From contig JAJZIE010000002.1 in NCBI GenBank assembly GCA_021810725.1, positions 1 through 46,571 of the forward strand: 46,571 nucleotides of DNA. The letters are read 5' to 3'. The notes below the pieces were generated by a model, which saw only the letters and a list, made by a program, of their open reading frames with translations, did no database searches and was not told the origin of the DNA. The translations under genes and the position numbers were made by a program. Positions 1 to 8,395 of the stretch are shown here, one piece after another; positions within the stretch are counted from its first letter, which is position 1, and each line of letters starts with the position of its first letter. This DNA is from Bacillota bacterium. GTDB lineage: Bacteria; Bacillota; Sulfobacillia; JAJZYS01; JAJYTV01.

Positions 1-1
1 C

Positions 2-1423
<1,422 letters not shown>

Positions 1424-1439
1424 ACCTCGAGAGGTCTGG

Positions 1440-1473
1440 CCGAGCCCCCGCATTGCGGGGGCTCGGTTGTTTG
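1440..1473 (+). terminator. Rho-independent terminator of groEL
   Basis: A perfect 12-bp GC-rich stem (1440-1451 with 1455-1466) with a 3-base loop is followed by TTGTTT. It closes the groE transcript. Confidence 0.85.
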
Positions 1474-1500
1474 CTGGCGCCCCTTTGTGATCGGTATGAT
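1471..1500 (+). promoter_or_regulatory. Possible sigma-A promoter for moeA
   Basis: TTGCTG (1471-1476) and TATGAT (1495-1500) are 18 bases apart, directly behind the groEL terminator and 27 bases before the moeA start. The match is moderate and rests only on the hexamers and position. Confidence 0.4.
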
Positions 1501-1527
1501 GGGGGACGAAACTGGGACGAGGAAGGT

Positions 1528-2754
1528 ATGTCCGTGTCCTCTCCGCGAGGGTTCACGATAGAGGAAGCCATGGATCGCTTTACGGCGGGGCTCGAACCGG
1601 TTGCATCGGAAGAAGTGGCGTTGTCGGAAGCACTTGGCCGCGTATTGGCCGAACCTGTGCTGGCAGGACGCCTGGTGCCGGACACCCCGCGGTCGGCCGT
1701 CGACGGCTGGGCCGTGCGGGCGGGCGATACGGAGTCCGCGGCGCCAGACAGGCCGGTACGGCTGCGCATTGTGGGATCGGCTCTCGCAGGGCATCCGTCC
1801 GGCGACGTCTTGGCGCCGGGCGAAGCGGTGCGCATCACCACGGGCGGTGTGGTGCCGGAAGGCGCGGACGCCTCTGAGTTCCAGGAGGTGTGCCGGGTAG
1901 AGGATGGCTTCGTGCTCCTGTCCCGGCCGGTCAGGCTTGGCGCCAACGTCCGCCAGGCAGGCGAGGACATGGCGCCCGGGCAGGAGCTCGTGAGCGGAGG
2001 CCTTCGCCTCCGGCCCGAAAGCCTAGGCCTTCTCGCAACCTTGGCGCAGCAGAGCGTCCGCGTGCGGCGCCGGCTGAGGGTGCGCTTCGTCTCGACTGGA
2101 GACGAGATCTACCGGCTTGGCGAGCCTCTGCCCCCGGGTGGGACCTACGACTCCAACAGCCTGCAGATTGGAGCTCACCTGAGCGCTCTCGGCGCCATCG
2201 TCGAGCTGCGCGGACCGGTCGAGGACTCGGCCGAGGCTATCGCCGATGCGTGCCGCGGTGATGACTACGACATGCTCATCACCTCGGGTGGGGTGTCGGT
2301 GGGGCCGGCGGACCGGATCGGCGAGGTCGGTCGCATGCTCGGGGCTTCGGTCTCATTCCACTGGGCCCGCATGCGGCCGGGGGCACCCACCATGGGTCTG
2401 CGGCTCCACGGTCATCCATGGCTCGGGCTCAGCGGAAACCCACTCTCGGCGCAGGTTGGGTTCGACCTGTTCGGCCGCGCGGCGATTGCCCGCCTGCTTG
2501 GGGCAAGGCCCAGCATCCAGCGCGCCGAGGCGCACCTGATGGAGGAGTTCCGTGGCAAGGCTCCCGACGCCCCGAGACTCCTGCGCGCAAGTCTTGCCCT
2601 CGTGGGTGGCGCGATCGAAGCCCGCGTCCACGCCTACCAATCGTCGGGCGGCGTGCGCGCCATGGCGCAGACGAACGGCTACGTCGTCCAGCCGGAAGGC
2701 GTTTCCGTGCTGCCTGCCGGCCGTCAGGTGACGGCGCTCGTCCTTCTGCCGTGA
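1528..2754 (+). CDS. moeA: Molybdopterin molybdenumtransferase MoeA
   Basis: Inserts molybdate into adenylylated molybdopterin, the last common step of molybdenum cofactor synthesis, in the cytoplasm. The 408-residue length is normal. Visible family motifs are SAVDGWA (about 56-62), the MPT-binding TSGGVSVGPADR (about 252-263) and LSGNP (about 301-305), followed by the small C-terminal beta domain. The ATG at 1528 is chosen because GAGGAAGG precedes it, though only one base away, and because the protein then begins just before the conserved FTIEEAMDRF segment; an in-frame upstream start at 1453 lies inside the groEL terminator. A second ATG at 1570 also has a GAGGAAG upstream but would cut the conserved N-terminus. 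The next gene, tatC, exports folded cofactor enzymes including molybdoenzymes, a sensible neighbour. No other moa/mob genes are in view. Confidence 0.93.
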   Translation: MSVSSPRGFTIEEAMDRFTAGLEPVASEEVALSEALGRVLAEPVLAGRLVPDTPRSAVDGWAVRAGDTESAAPDRPVRLRIVGSALAGHPSGDVLAPGEAVRITTGGVVPEGADASEFQEVCRVEDGFVLLSRPVRLGANVRQAGEDMAPGQELVSGGLRLRPESLGLLATLAQQSVRVRRRLRVRFVSTGDEIYRLGEPLPPGGTYDSNSLQIGAHLSALGAIVELRGPVEDSAEAIADACRGDDYDMLITSGGVSVGPADRIGEVGRMLGASVSFHWARMRPGAPTMGLRLHGHPWLGLSGNPLSAQVGFDLFGRAAIARLLGARPSIQRAEAHLMEEFRGKAPDAPRLLRASLALVGGAIEARVHAYQSSGGVRAMAQTNGYVVQPEGVSVLPAGRQVTALVLLP

Positions 2755-2782
2755 ACGGCGCAGGCGCTTGGAGGTCAAGCCG

Positions 2783-3505
2783 TTGAACGATCGACCCATG
2801 CCGCTCGGGGAACATCTGCGCGAGTTGCGCAACCGGCTGATCGTCTACCTGCTCTTTCTCATACCGGTGGGCGTCTACGCCTTCATCAAGGCGCGGCTGA
2901 TCGTGCGCTTCCTTCTCCTGCCCACGCACGGGGCGGTGCACAGCCTGATCGTGCTGAGCCCCACCGAGGGTCTCTATACGTTCATCGAACTGGCCCTGGT
3001 CGCGGCCTTTGTGGTGACGTCACCGATTCTCATCTATGAGATCGCCGCATTCGTCCGGCCGGCGCTCGAACCCTCGGAGCGACACCTCGTGATCGTGTAT
3101 GCGCCGATCGTGCTTCTGCTCTTCGTGGTCGGGCTGGCTTTCGGCTACTTCGTCTTTCTCCCCGTGGTGCTGCATTTCGTCCTCCAGTTCGCGACGGCGC
3201 CGTTCCAGGCGTTCATCAGCCTCGGCAAGTACATCGGCTTCATCGTCAATCTGACGCTGCCGTTCGGACTCATCTTCGAACTGCCCGTCGTGGTCTACGG
3301 CCTGACCCGGGTGGGTATCCTCACCCCGGCCTTCCTGCGCAAGCAGCGGCGGATCGCGATTCTCGTCATCTTCGTGGTCGCCGCGGCCGTGACGCCGCCG
3401 GACGCCTTCTCGATGATGGTCATGGTCGTGCCGATGCTTGTACTCTATGAGGTGTCGATCCTGGTGTCCGAACTCGCCGCCCGCAGACACCCACCCATGG
3501 TATAA
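2783..3505 (+). CDS. tatC: Sec-independent protein translocase TatC
   Basis: Membrane receptor core of the twin-arginine translocase, recognising RR signal peptides. The 240-residue protein has the expected six hydrophobic segments and opens with the family signature HLRELRNRL, followed later by SPTEG and a conserved stretch around IYEIAAFVRPALEPSER. The TTG at 2783 is preferred because GGAGGT (2770-2775) lies 7 bases upstream; the TTG at 2768 has no ribosome site. The Rieske protein at 5644 in this same window carries a Tat-type motif and would be a client. No tatA/tatB is adjacent, so these must be elsewhere. The TAA stop (3503-3505) lies inside a TATAAT sequence that appears to be the promoter of the following tRNA-Sec gene. 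Confidence 0.95.
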   Translation: MNDRPMPLGEHLRELRNRLIVYLLFLIPVGVYAFIKARLIVRFLLLPTHGAVHSLIVLSPTEGLYTFIELALVAAFVVTSPILIYEIAAFVRPALEPSERHLVIVYAPIVLLLFVVGLAFGYFVFLPVVLHFVLQFATAPFQAFISLGKYIGFIVNLTLPFGLIFELPVVVYGLTRVGILTPAFLRKQRRIAILVIFVVAAAVTPPDAFSMMVMVVPMLVLYEVSILVSELAARRHPPMV

Positions 3506-3506
3506 T
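3498..3506 (+). promoter_or_regulatory. Extended -10 promoter of selC
   Basis: TGG followed by a perfect TATAAT (3501-3506) overlaps the tatC stop codon. No good -35 is seen, as expected for an extended -10 promoter. Initiation 7 bases downstream would fall on the first base of the tRNA. Confidence 0.6.
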
Positions 3507-3512
3507 GCTCGC

Positions 3513-3608
3513 GGGAACAGACGGCCTGCTGGTGCAGCCCCTGGACTTCAAATCCAGCCGGCGGGCTTTACGGTCCGCGGTGGGTTCGATTCCCACCTGC
3601 TCCCGCCA
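3513..3608 (+). tRNA. selC: Selenocysteine tRNA (anticodon TCA)
   Basis: Ninety-six bases including an encoded CCA. The anticodon arm CTGGA-CTTCAAA-TCCAG (3541-3557) is the same as in E. coli selC, with anticodon TCA at 3548-3550. A long variable arm folds as a 6-bp stem (GCGGGC with GTCCGC). The T arm is GTGGG-TTCGATT-CCCAC. The acceptor stem is 8 bp (GGGAACAG with CTGCTCCC), the bacterial tRNA-Sec length, with one A-C opposition at the fifth pair. The organism should therefore make selenoproteins with SelA and SelB. None of those genes, and no obvious UGA-containing selenoprotein, is in this window. Confidence 0.95.
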
Positions 3609-3685
3609 ATTTTCACCGTGGAACGCGGGCGGCATCTGCTGCCCGCACCTTCGTGTCTGCGTGCTGTAGGGAGGACCCTGAGGGG

Positions 3686-4321
3686 ATGGAGGAGCCCGTG
3701 CGTCATTCGGCGTGGCGGCTGCTAAGACAATACTTCCTGACCGGCCTCGTGGCGCTTCTGCCGCTCGTCGTCACCCTTTATATAGGGTACAGAATCTTCA
3801 CTATGTTCGACGCCCTTGGTCGCATGCTGGGCGTCACCATTCCTGGGTTCGGCCTTCTGGTCACGCTTGTCCTGATCACGCTCTTCGGGCTGCTTGTGTC
3901 GAACTTCCTCGGCCAGCAGTTCGTCACCCTCTATGAGTGGATCTTCGCGAGGGTGCCAGTGCTGCGCACCGTCTACGACGCGGTGAAGCAGCTCGTCAAC
4001 ACCTTTTCGGACCACAACAGCGGAACGTTCCAGAGCGTTGTGCTCGTCCCGTACGGCGGTGGTAGTGGCCGGTCGTTCGGATTCGTCACGCGCAACCCGA
4101 CCGAGGACGGCAAGGTTGCCGTGTTCGTGCCGTTTTCCCCGCCGACCGGGGGCCTTCTGGTGATCTATGCCCCCGAGGACGTCGAGCAGGTGGACTACTC
4201 TGTGGAGGAGGCCATGAAGATCGTCCTCTCCGGCGGAACCTTGCTGCCGGGGGGCAATGGCAACGGCGCCGGCACCGGCCAGCTGATGGAGCTCGAGAGC
4301 AAGGAGCGTGGGCTTGAGTGA
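3686..4321 (+). CDS. DUF502 family membrane protein
   Basis: Predicted inner-membrane protein of the DUF502 family, function not established. The 211-residue protein starts with a charged stretch, then two hydrophobic segments (roughly residues 12-35 and 50-75) with the characteristic FLTGLVALLPLVVT sequence, and a soluble domain rich in Gly, Ser and Val. The ATG at 3686 is used, with AGGGAGG 11 bases upstream; a GTG at 3698 with a nearer GGAGG is a credible alternative, and the GTG at 3653 is less likely. Its stop overlaps the GTG start of the Mrp gene (GTGA), so the two are probably co-transcribed and translationally coupled. In plants a DUF502 protein acts in trafficking, which says little about bacteria. 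Confidence 0.85.
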   Translation: MEEPVRHSAWRLLRQYFLTGLVALLPLVVTLYIGYRIFTMFDALGRMLGVTIPGFGLLVTLVLITLFGLLVSNFLGQQFVTLYEWIFARVPVLRTVYDAVKQLVNTFSDHNSGTFQSVVLVPYGGGSGRSFGFVTRNPTEDGKVAVFVPFSPPTGGLLVIYAPEDVEQVDYSVEEAMKIVLSGGTLLPGGNGNGAGTGQLMELESKERGLE

Positions 4322-5379
4322 TCACGAGAGAGCAGGTCATGGAGCGGCTCGCAACGGTGATGGATCCGGAGATCCATAAGCCGATCACGGAACTCGGTAT
4401 GGTCAGTGCGGTCGAGGTCGAGGGCGCCGATGTACGTTGCGTCATCAAGCTGACGGTCGCCGGGTGTCCCCTCAGCACGCGCATCGAGGATGACGTGCAG
4501 CGCGCGGTGAAGGCCATTCCCGGCGTCGGTCAGGTGGCGGTGCAGCTCGACGTGATGACGCCGCAGGAGCGCGAGGACCTCGCGAACCGTTTGCGTCCAC
4601 GCCACGTTTCGACCATCACCAAGAAGGATTCCAGCGTCCGCGTCCTGATCTGCGGTTCGGGCAAGGGCGGTGTCGGCAAGTCGACCGTGACGGTGAACGT
4701 GGCCGCCGCGCTGCAGAGCATGGGCAAGGCGGTCGGGGTCCTCGACGCGGACGTCTACGGCTTCTCCGTCTCGCGCATGCTCGCGGCGAGGCAGCAACCC
4801 GTGGTGCTTGGCGATGGCGTGATCGTACCGATCGACGTGCATGACGTGCGCGTGATCTCCATGGGCATGCTGGTCGACGAGAACACCCCCGTGATGTGGC
4901 GGGGACCGATGCTGCACAAGCTGGTGGACCAATTCCTGAACGAGGTTGCCTGGGGCGACCTCGACTACCTCGTCATCGACGCCCCCCCGGGCACCGGCGA
5001 CGTCGCCATCTCGCTCTCACAGGAGCTGCCGCGCGCCAAGGTCCTTCTGGTCACGACGCCGCAGGAGGCGGCCGCTCGTGTCGCAGGGCGCGTCGCCCAG
5101 ATGGCCGGCAAGGTCGGCCAGGACGTCATCGGCATCGTCGAGAACATGGCGTACTTCCGTTGCCCGGATTGTGGGCAAGCCCACGAGATCTTCGGCAAGG
5201 GCGGGGCGCAGCGGCTCGCGCGCGAGCTGCACGTGCCGCTCCTCGGTCATGTGCCGATCGACCCGGCCCTGCCGAGCGGCGGCGACATGGGCGAGCCCAT
5301 CGTCTGGAGCCAGCCCGACGCCGAGGCCGCACGGGTGTTCATGGAGGTTGCGAAGGCGGTGGACCAGTCCGCCTGGTAG
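4318..5379 (+). CDS. mrp: Mrp/ApbC Fe-S cluster carrier ATPase
   Basis: P-loop NTPase that carries and transfers iron-sulfur clusters in the cytoplasm. The 353-residue protein has an N-terminal DUF59/MIP18 domain (about 1-85), a linker, then the deviant Walker A GSGKGGVGKST at 113-123 and the cluster-binding CPDC at 282-285. The start is the GTG overlapping the previous stop, with AAGGAG 11 bases upstream; an ATG at 4339 is possible. The Fe-S role fits the downstream Rieske protein and the aconitase-dependent TCA locus, but that link is inference from proximity. A strong terminator closes the transcript. Confidence 0.95.
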   Translation: MITREQVMERLATVMDPEIHKPITELGMVSAVEVEGADVRCVIKLTVAGCPLSTRIEDDVQRAVKAIPGVGQVAVQLDVMTPQEREDLANRLRPRHVSTITKKDSSVRVLICGSGKGGVGKSTVTVNVAAALQSMGKAVGVLDADVYGFSVSRMLAARQQPVVLGDGVIVPIDVHDVRVISMGMLVDENTPVMWRGPMLHKLVDQFLNEVAWGDLDYLVIDAPPGTGDVAISLSQELPRAKVLLVTTPQEAAARVAGRVAQMAGKVGQDVIGIVENMAYFRCPDCGQAHEIFGKGGAQRLARELHVPLLGHVPIDPALPSGGDMGEPIVWSQPDAEAARVFMEVAKAVDQSAW

Positions 5380-5390
5380 ATCGCAGGGGT

Positions 5391-5432
5391 CGACAGGGGC
5401 CGGGCGCAAGCCCGGCCCCTGTCGTTCTGGTT
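5391..5432 (+). terminator. Rho-independent terminator after mrp
   Basis: A perfect 15-bp stem (5391-5405 with 5410-5424) with a GCAA tetraloop is followed by TTCTGGTT. It ends the moeA-to-mrp group. Confidence 0.88.
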
Positions 5433-5559
5433 CATGCGACCAACCTTGGTTGGGCAGACTGCTGTAAAATGCATGCTAACCTTGGACCTCGGGGGACTCT
5501 GGGCAGGGACGGATGGACTACGGCAGCCGGACCATCCGGACCAACTAGTGTCCGACGGT

Positions 5560-5588
5560 TTGACGCGTACTAGGCCACCAGATAGAAT
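5560..5588 (+). promoter_or_regulatory. Sigma-A promoter of the Rieske/cytochrome b operon
   Basis: TTGACG (5560-5565) and TAGAAT (5583-5588) are exactly 17 bases apart. Initiation near 5595 would give a leader of about 50 bases. This is the best match to a housekeeping promoter in the window. Confidence 0.75.
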
Positions 5589-5610
5589 TGGTTGCGTATT
5601 TTGGCCTAGT
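5569..5610. promoter_or_regulatory. Candidate operator: 9-bp inverted repeat over the promoter
   Basis: ACTAGGCCA (5569-5577) and its exact complement TGGCCTAGT (5602-5610) flank the -10 element, 33 bases start to start. The left arm lies between -35 and -10 and the right arm just after the predicted start. The left arm is not in the transcript, so a DNA-binding regulator is likelier than an RNA hairpin. The regulator is unknown. Confidence 0.5.
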
Positions 5611-5643
5611 CCTCATGGATCGCTAATTGGGGGGAACCGAGGC

Positions 5644-6165
5644 ATGCGATGCCGGATCTGCGGGCACGAGACAGGCAACGACACAGATCTCTGCCAAGAT
5701 TGCGTCGAACGCGCCTCCGATCGCAAGGAGTTGAGCCGCCGGCGCTTCCTCGGTTGGGGTGCGGTCACGGTGGGGGGGCTCGTGGGGATCGGCTACCTGG
5801 GCGCAGCCCTGCGCCTGCTGTATCCGTCCTCCAGCGGTTCCGCCAAGCTGCAGGACATTGGACCTGTCAGCAATTTTCCGGTCGGGAACTATGTTTTGAC
5901 CTCATACACCGGCGACGGCTATGACGATGGTGTCTATGTGATGAATCAGGGTGGCGGCACGTTCATCGCCCTCGACTTCCACTGCACGCATCTGCAGTGC
6001 CCCGTCCAGTGGTTCCAGTCCCTCGAGAAGTTCATGTGCCCCTGCCATGGTTCGCAGTACAACAAGCTGGGCGAGCACATCGCCGGCCCTGCCCCGCGCG
6101 GCCTTTTCCATCATGAGATCGCGGTCCAGAACGGTCGCGTGATGCTTGGAGGTCAGATCTCGTGA
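5644..6165 (+). CDS. qcrA: Rieske iron-sulfur protein with N-terminal zinc ribbon
   Basis: Rieske [2Fe-2S] subunit of a menaquinol:cytochrome c reductase, passing electrons from quinol to haem c on the outer face of the membrane. The 173-residue protein has three parts. First is a four-cysteine ribbon (Cys3, Cys6, Cys17, Cys20). Next is a twin-arginine motif SRRRFLG (31-37) with a hydrophobic anchor to about residue 60. Last is the Rieske fold with CTHLQC (114-119) and CPCHGS (132-137), giving cluster ligands Cys114, His116, Cys132, His135. The cytoplasmic ribbon ahead of the Tat motif is unusual for QcrA. The ATG at 5644 is chosen because it follows GGGGGGAACCGAGG and the predicted transcript begins after the in-frame upstream ATG at 5434. 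The stop overlaps the next start by GTGA. Confidence 0.93.
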   Translation: MRCRICGHETGNDTDLCQDCVERASDRKELSRRRFLGWGAVTVGGLVGIGYLGAALRLLYPSSSGSAKLQDIGPVSNFPVGNYVLTSYTGDGYDDGVYVMNQGGGTFIALDFHCTHLQCPVQWFQSLEKFMCPCHGSQYNKLGEHIAGPAPRGLFHHEIAVQNGRVMLGGQIS

Positions 6166-7562
6166 GTGCGGAGAAGAAGCCCCGGCAGACCGTCCTCGAC
6201 TGGCTCGACGAGCGCGTAGGCATCAAGCCGCAGCTCAACGAACTCCTCTACCACCGCGTTCCCCGCTCGGTGAACCCGCTCGACTTCCTCGGGCTCGCCA
6301 CGCTCTTCGTATTCATCAACCAGGCTGTCACCGGAACGCTCCTGGCCATGTTCTACCAGGCGTCGTCGAAGACGGCCTACCAGAGCATCCAGTACATCAT
6401 GACGAAGGTACCGCTCGGCTGGGTCATCCGCGACCTGCACTACTGGGGCGCGAACGCCATGGTCGTTCTGGTCGCGGCGCACATGCTGCGCGGGTTCTAT
6501 GTGGGAGCGTACAAGAAGCCACGCGAGATCACCTGGATCACCGGCGTGGTCCTGCTCTTCATCACGATCCTCTTCGCGTTCACGGGCTACCTGCTCCCCT
6601 GGGACCAGCAGTCCTACTGGGCGACGATGGTCGGCACGTGGATGCCCTTCTACACCCCGTTCCTCGGCATCTACATCGCCTATCTGGCCCGCGGCGGCGC
6701 CTATATTTCCGGGCTGACGCTGACGCGCTTCTACGCGGTGCACATGCTGGTGCTTCCGGCGCTGCTGCTCATCTTCTTCGGCATCCACTTCGCGATGGTG
6801 CTGAAGAACCAGATGCTCATCGTGGAAGAGGCAGAGGCCAAGCCGAAGGGCACCAAGGGTCTCGTCACCTTCTACCCCTACACGGTGTTCCAGATGACGA
6901 TGCTGGTCGTCGTCGTCGCGGCGATCCTCCTCTTCCTGGCGCTCTCGTTCCACGCGCCGCTCCTGGCACCCGCCGATCCGCTCAACAAAGCGCACTACAC
7001 GCCCGTACCACTCTGGTTCTTCTATTCGATCTACCAGCTGCTCAAATACATTCCGCCCGCGCTGGACCCACTGGGCATCATCGGTCTGCCGCTCGTCGCG
7101 GTGATCGTACTGGTGGGGCTGCCGTTCTTCGACAAGAACCCCCGGCGCGAGCCACGCCGTCGTCCCTTCGCGATGAGCGCCGCCGGCGTGATCGTCGTGG
7201 CGGTTCTGGGTCTGACCTACCTGGGCGCCGAACAGCAGGGCGTGAGCACCTCCGGCGGTGGTACGACCGCCACGACCGTGGTCGCGAAGCCGACGTTCAG
7301 CGCAGACATCGAGCCGATCTTCCAGCAGCATTGCGCGGTCTGCCACGGACCGACCACGAAATCCGGTGGTTTGGACTTGACGTCGTACGCCAGCATTGCA
7401 AGCATGAAGGTGGCGACGCCGACGAACTACAAGCAGGCATTGCTGTGGCAGAAGATCGAGGGCGTGGCCCAGCCGCGGATGCCGCTCGGCGGACCGTACC
7501 TGTCGAAGTCGACAATCCAGACGATCGCCAACTGGATTGCGGAAGGGGCTCCTGACAACTGA
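6162..7562 (+). CDS. qcrB: Cytochrome b6 / subunit IV / cytochrome c fusion
   Basis: Quinol-oxidising membrane subunit of a bc-type complex, all in one 466-residue chain. The N-terminal four-helix b6 part has haem ligand pairs His93/His107 and His194/His209; the 15-residue step in the second pair is the b6 type. A subunit IV-like part follows, with PLWFFYSIYQLLKY and three more helices. The C-terminal domain, after a Gly/Thr-rich linker, contains one haem c site CAVCH (391-395). In Bacillus these parts are split as QcrB (b6) and QcrC (subunit IV plus c). The start is GTG 6162 with GGAGGT upstream, coupled to the Rieske gene. The covalent haem c explains why a cytochrome c maturation cluster follows. 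The stop overlaps the csoR-like start. Confidence 0.93.
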   Translation: MSAEKKPRQTVLDWLDERVGIKPQLNELLYHRVPRSVNPLDFLGLATLFVFINQAVTGTLLAMFYQASSKTAYQSIQYIMTKVPLGWVIRDLHYWGANAMVVLVAAHMLRGFYVGAYKKPREITWITGVVLLFITILFAFTGYLLPWDQQSYWATMVGTWMPFYTPFLGIYIAYLARGGAYISGLTLTRFYAVHMLVLPALLLIFFGIHFAMVLKNQMLIVEEAEAKPKGTKGLVTFYPYTVFQMTMLVVVVAAILLFLALSFHAPLLAPADPLNKAHYTPVPLWFFYSIYQLLKYIPPALDPLGIIGLPLVAVIVLVGLPFFDKNPRREPRRRPFAMSAAGVIVVAVLGLTYLGAEQQGVSTSGGGTTATTVVAKPTFSADIEPIFQQHCAVCHGPTTKSGGLDLTSYASIASMKVATPTNYKQALLWQKIEGVAQPRMPLGGPYLSKSTIQTIANWIAEGAPDN

Positions 7563-7891
7563 TGCACCCTGCGCCGGACGAACCTGAAGAGCACTCCTGC
7601 CATGAGGGGCACGTCCACAGCGGTGTCGAACGTCGCGACAAACTGGATCTCCAGCAGCGCCTGAACCGGATCGAGGGCCAGGTGCGCGGCATCCGCCGCA
7701 TGATCGACGAAGACCGCTACTGCCCTGAAGTGCTGACGCAGATCGCGGCCGTGCGGGCCGCGCTGGATCGGGTCGGTCTGATGCTGCTCGAGGACCATAC
7801 GCGCGGCTGCATCGTCGATGCGGTGCGCGATGGCCATCCGGATGAGGCCATGACGGAGCTCATGGGGGTCCTGCGCAAGTTCCTGCCGTGA
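7562..7891 (+). CDS. csoR: CsoR/FrmR family metal-sensing repressor
   Basis: All-helical DNA-binding repressor of the CsoR/RcnR family. The 109-residue protein has the conserved RLNRIEGQVRGIRRMIDEDRYC segment and keeps the Cu(I) ligand set Cys54, His79 and Cys83 (the CsoR pattern of Cys, then His-x3-Cys), so copper sensing is the best guess. A His/Cys-rich N-terminal extension (HSCHEGHVH) could bind further metal. The ATG at 7562 shares a base with the preceding stop, placing it in the cytochrome operon. The 28-bp palindrome 6 bases after its stop could be its operator or an attenuator. Copper control of a respiratory and haem-maturation operon is plausible but unproven. Confidence 0.9.
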   Translation: MHPAPDEPEEHSCHEGHVHSGVERRDKLDLQQRLNRIEGQVRGIRRMIDEDRYCPEVLTQIAAVRAALDRVGLMLLEDHTRGCIVDAVRDGHPDEAMTELMGVLRKFLP

Positions 7892-7897
7892 GTGATC

Positions 7898-7925
7898 GGG
7901 CCTGCGCCGCATGCGGCGCAGGCCC
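7898..7925. repeat. Perfect 28-bp palindrome between csoR and ccmE
   Basis: The sequence is its own reverse complement over 28 bases, centred on GCATGC. It lacks a real T-tract (TTGGG follows), so it is not a classical terminator. It could be an attenuator, an RNA processing or stabilising hairpin, or a protein-binding site. Confidence 0.7.
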
Positions 7926-7966
7926 TTGGGAATCCTAGGACGCACGCGCAAAAGGGGGAGGAGTCG

Positions 7967-8395
7967 ATGCGGCGCAAGACGCGCCTTTGGATCGCGGCCG
8001 GAGTCGTCGTCGCAGCGTTGGCCTTCCTCATGGTCAACGGACTCCGACACTTTACGGAGTATTACCTCACCGTGCCCCAGCTGACGGCTCAGCGTGCCGC
8101 GCTTGGGGCATCCGAGGTGCGCGTGGCGGGAACGGTCATGGGCAAGACGGTTGTCTACGACCCGCAGCGCAACTATCTCAGCTTCCTTATGAAAGGCGGT
8201 GGCCAGACCGTACGGGTCGTGTACCGGGGGGTTGAGCCCGACACCTTCGGCTCACCCGACGTGCAGGCAATCGCGGACGGGCGACTGCAGGCCGATGGCA
8301 CCTTCCTCGCGCAGAACCTGCTGATGAAGTGCCCGTCGCATTACCAGCCCGCCACGCCCGTGCAGGCGGGCGGCAAGCATGCCAAGCAGGGTTAG
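7967..8395 (+). CDS. ccmE: Cytochrome c maturation haem chaperone CcmE, CxxxY type
   Basis: Periplasm-facing haem chaperone that receives haem through CcmABCD and hands it to the haem lyase. The 142-residue protein has an N-terminal anchor (about 7-25) and a small beta barrel. The usual haem-binding site HxxxY is replaced by Cys122-Pro-Ser-His-Tyr126, the CxxxY variant known from archaea and Desulfovibrio; a His at 125 is also present. The ATG at 7967 is chosen for its AAGGGGGAGGAG ribosome site; the in-frame GTG at 7892 runs through the palindrome. It overlaps the next gene by 17 bases. Confidence 0.88.
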   Translation: MRRKTRLWIAAGVVVAALAFLMVNGLRHFTEYYLTVPQLTAQRAALGASEVRVAGTVMGKTVVYDPQRNYLSFLMKGGGQTVRVVYRGVEPDTFGSPDVQAIADGRLQADGTFLAQNLLMKCPSHYQPATPVQAGGKHAKQG

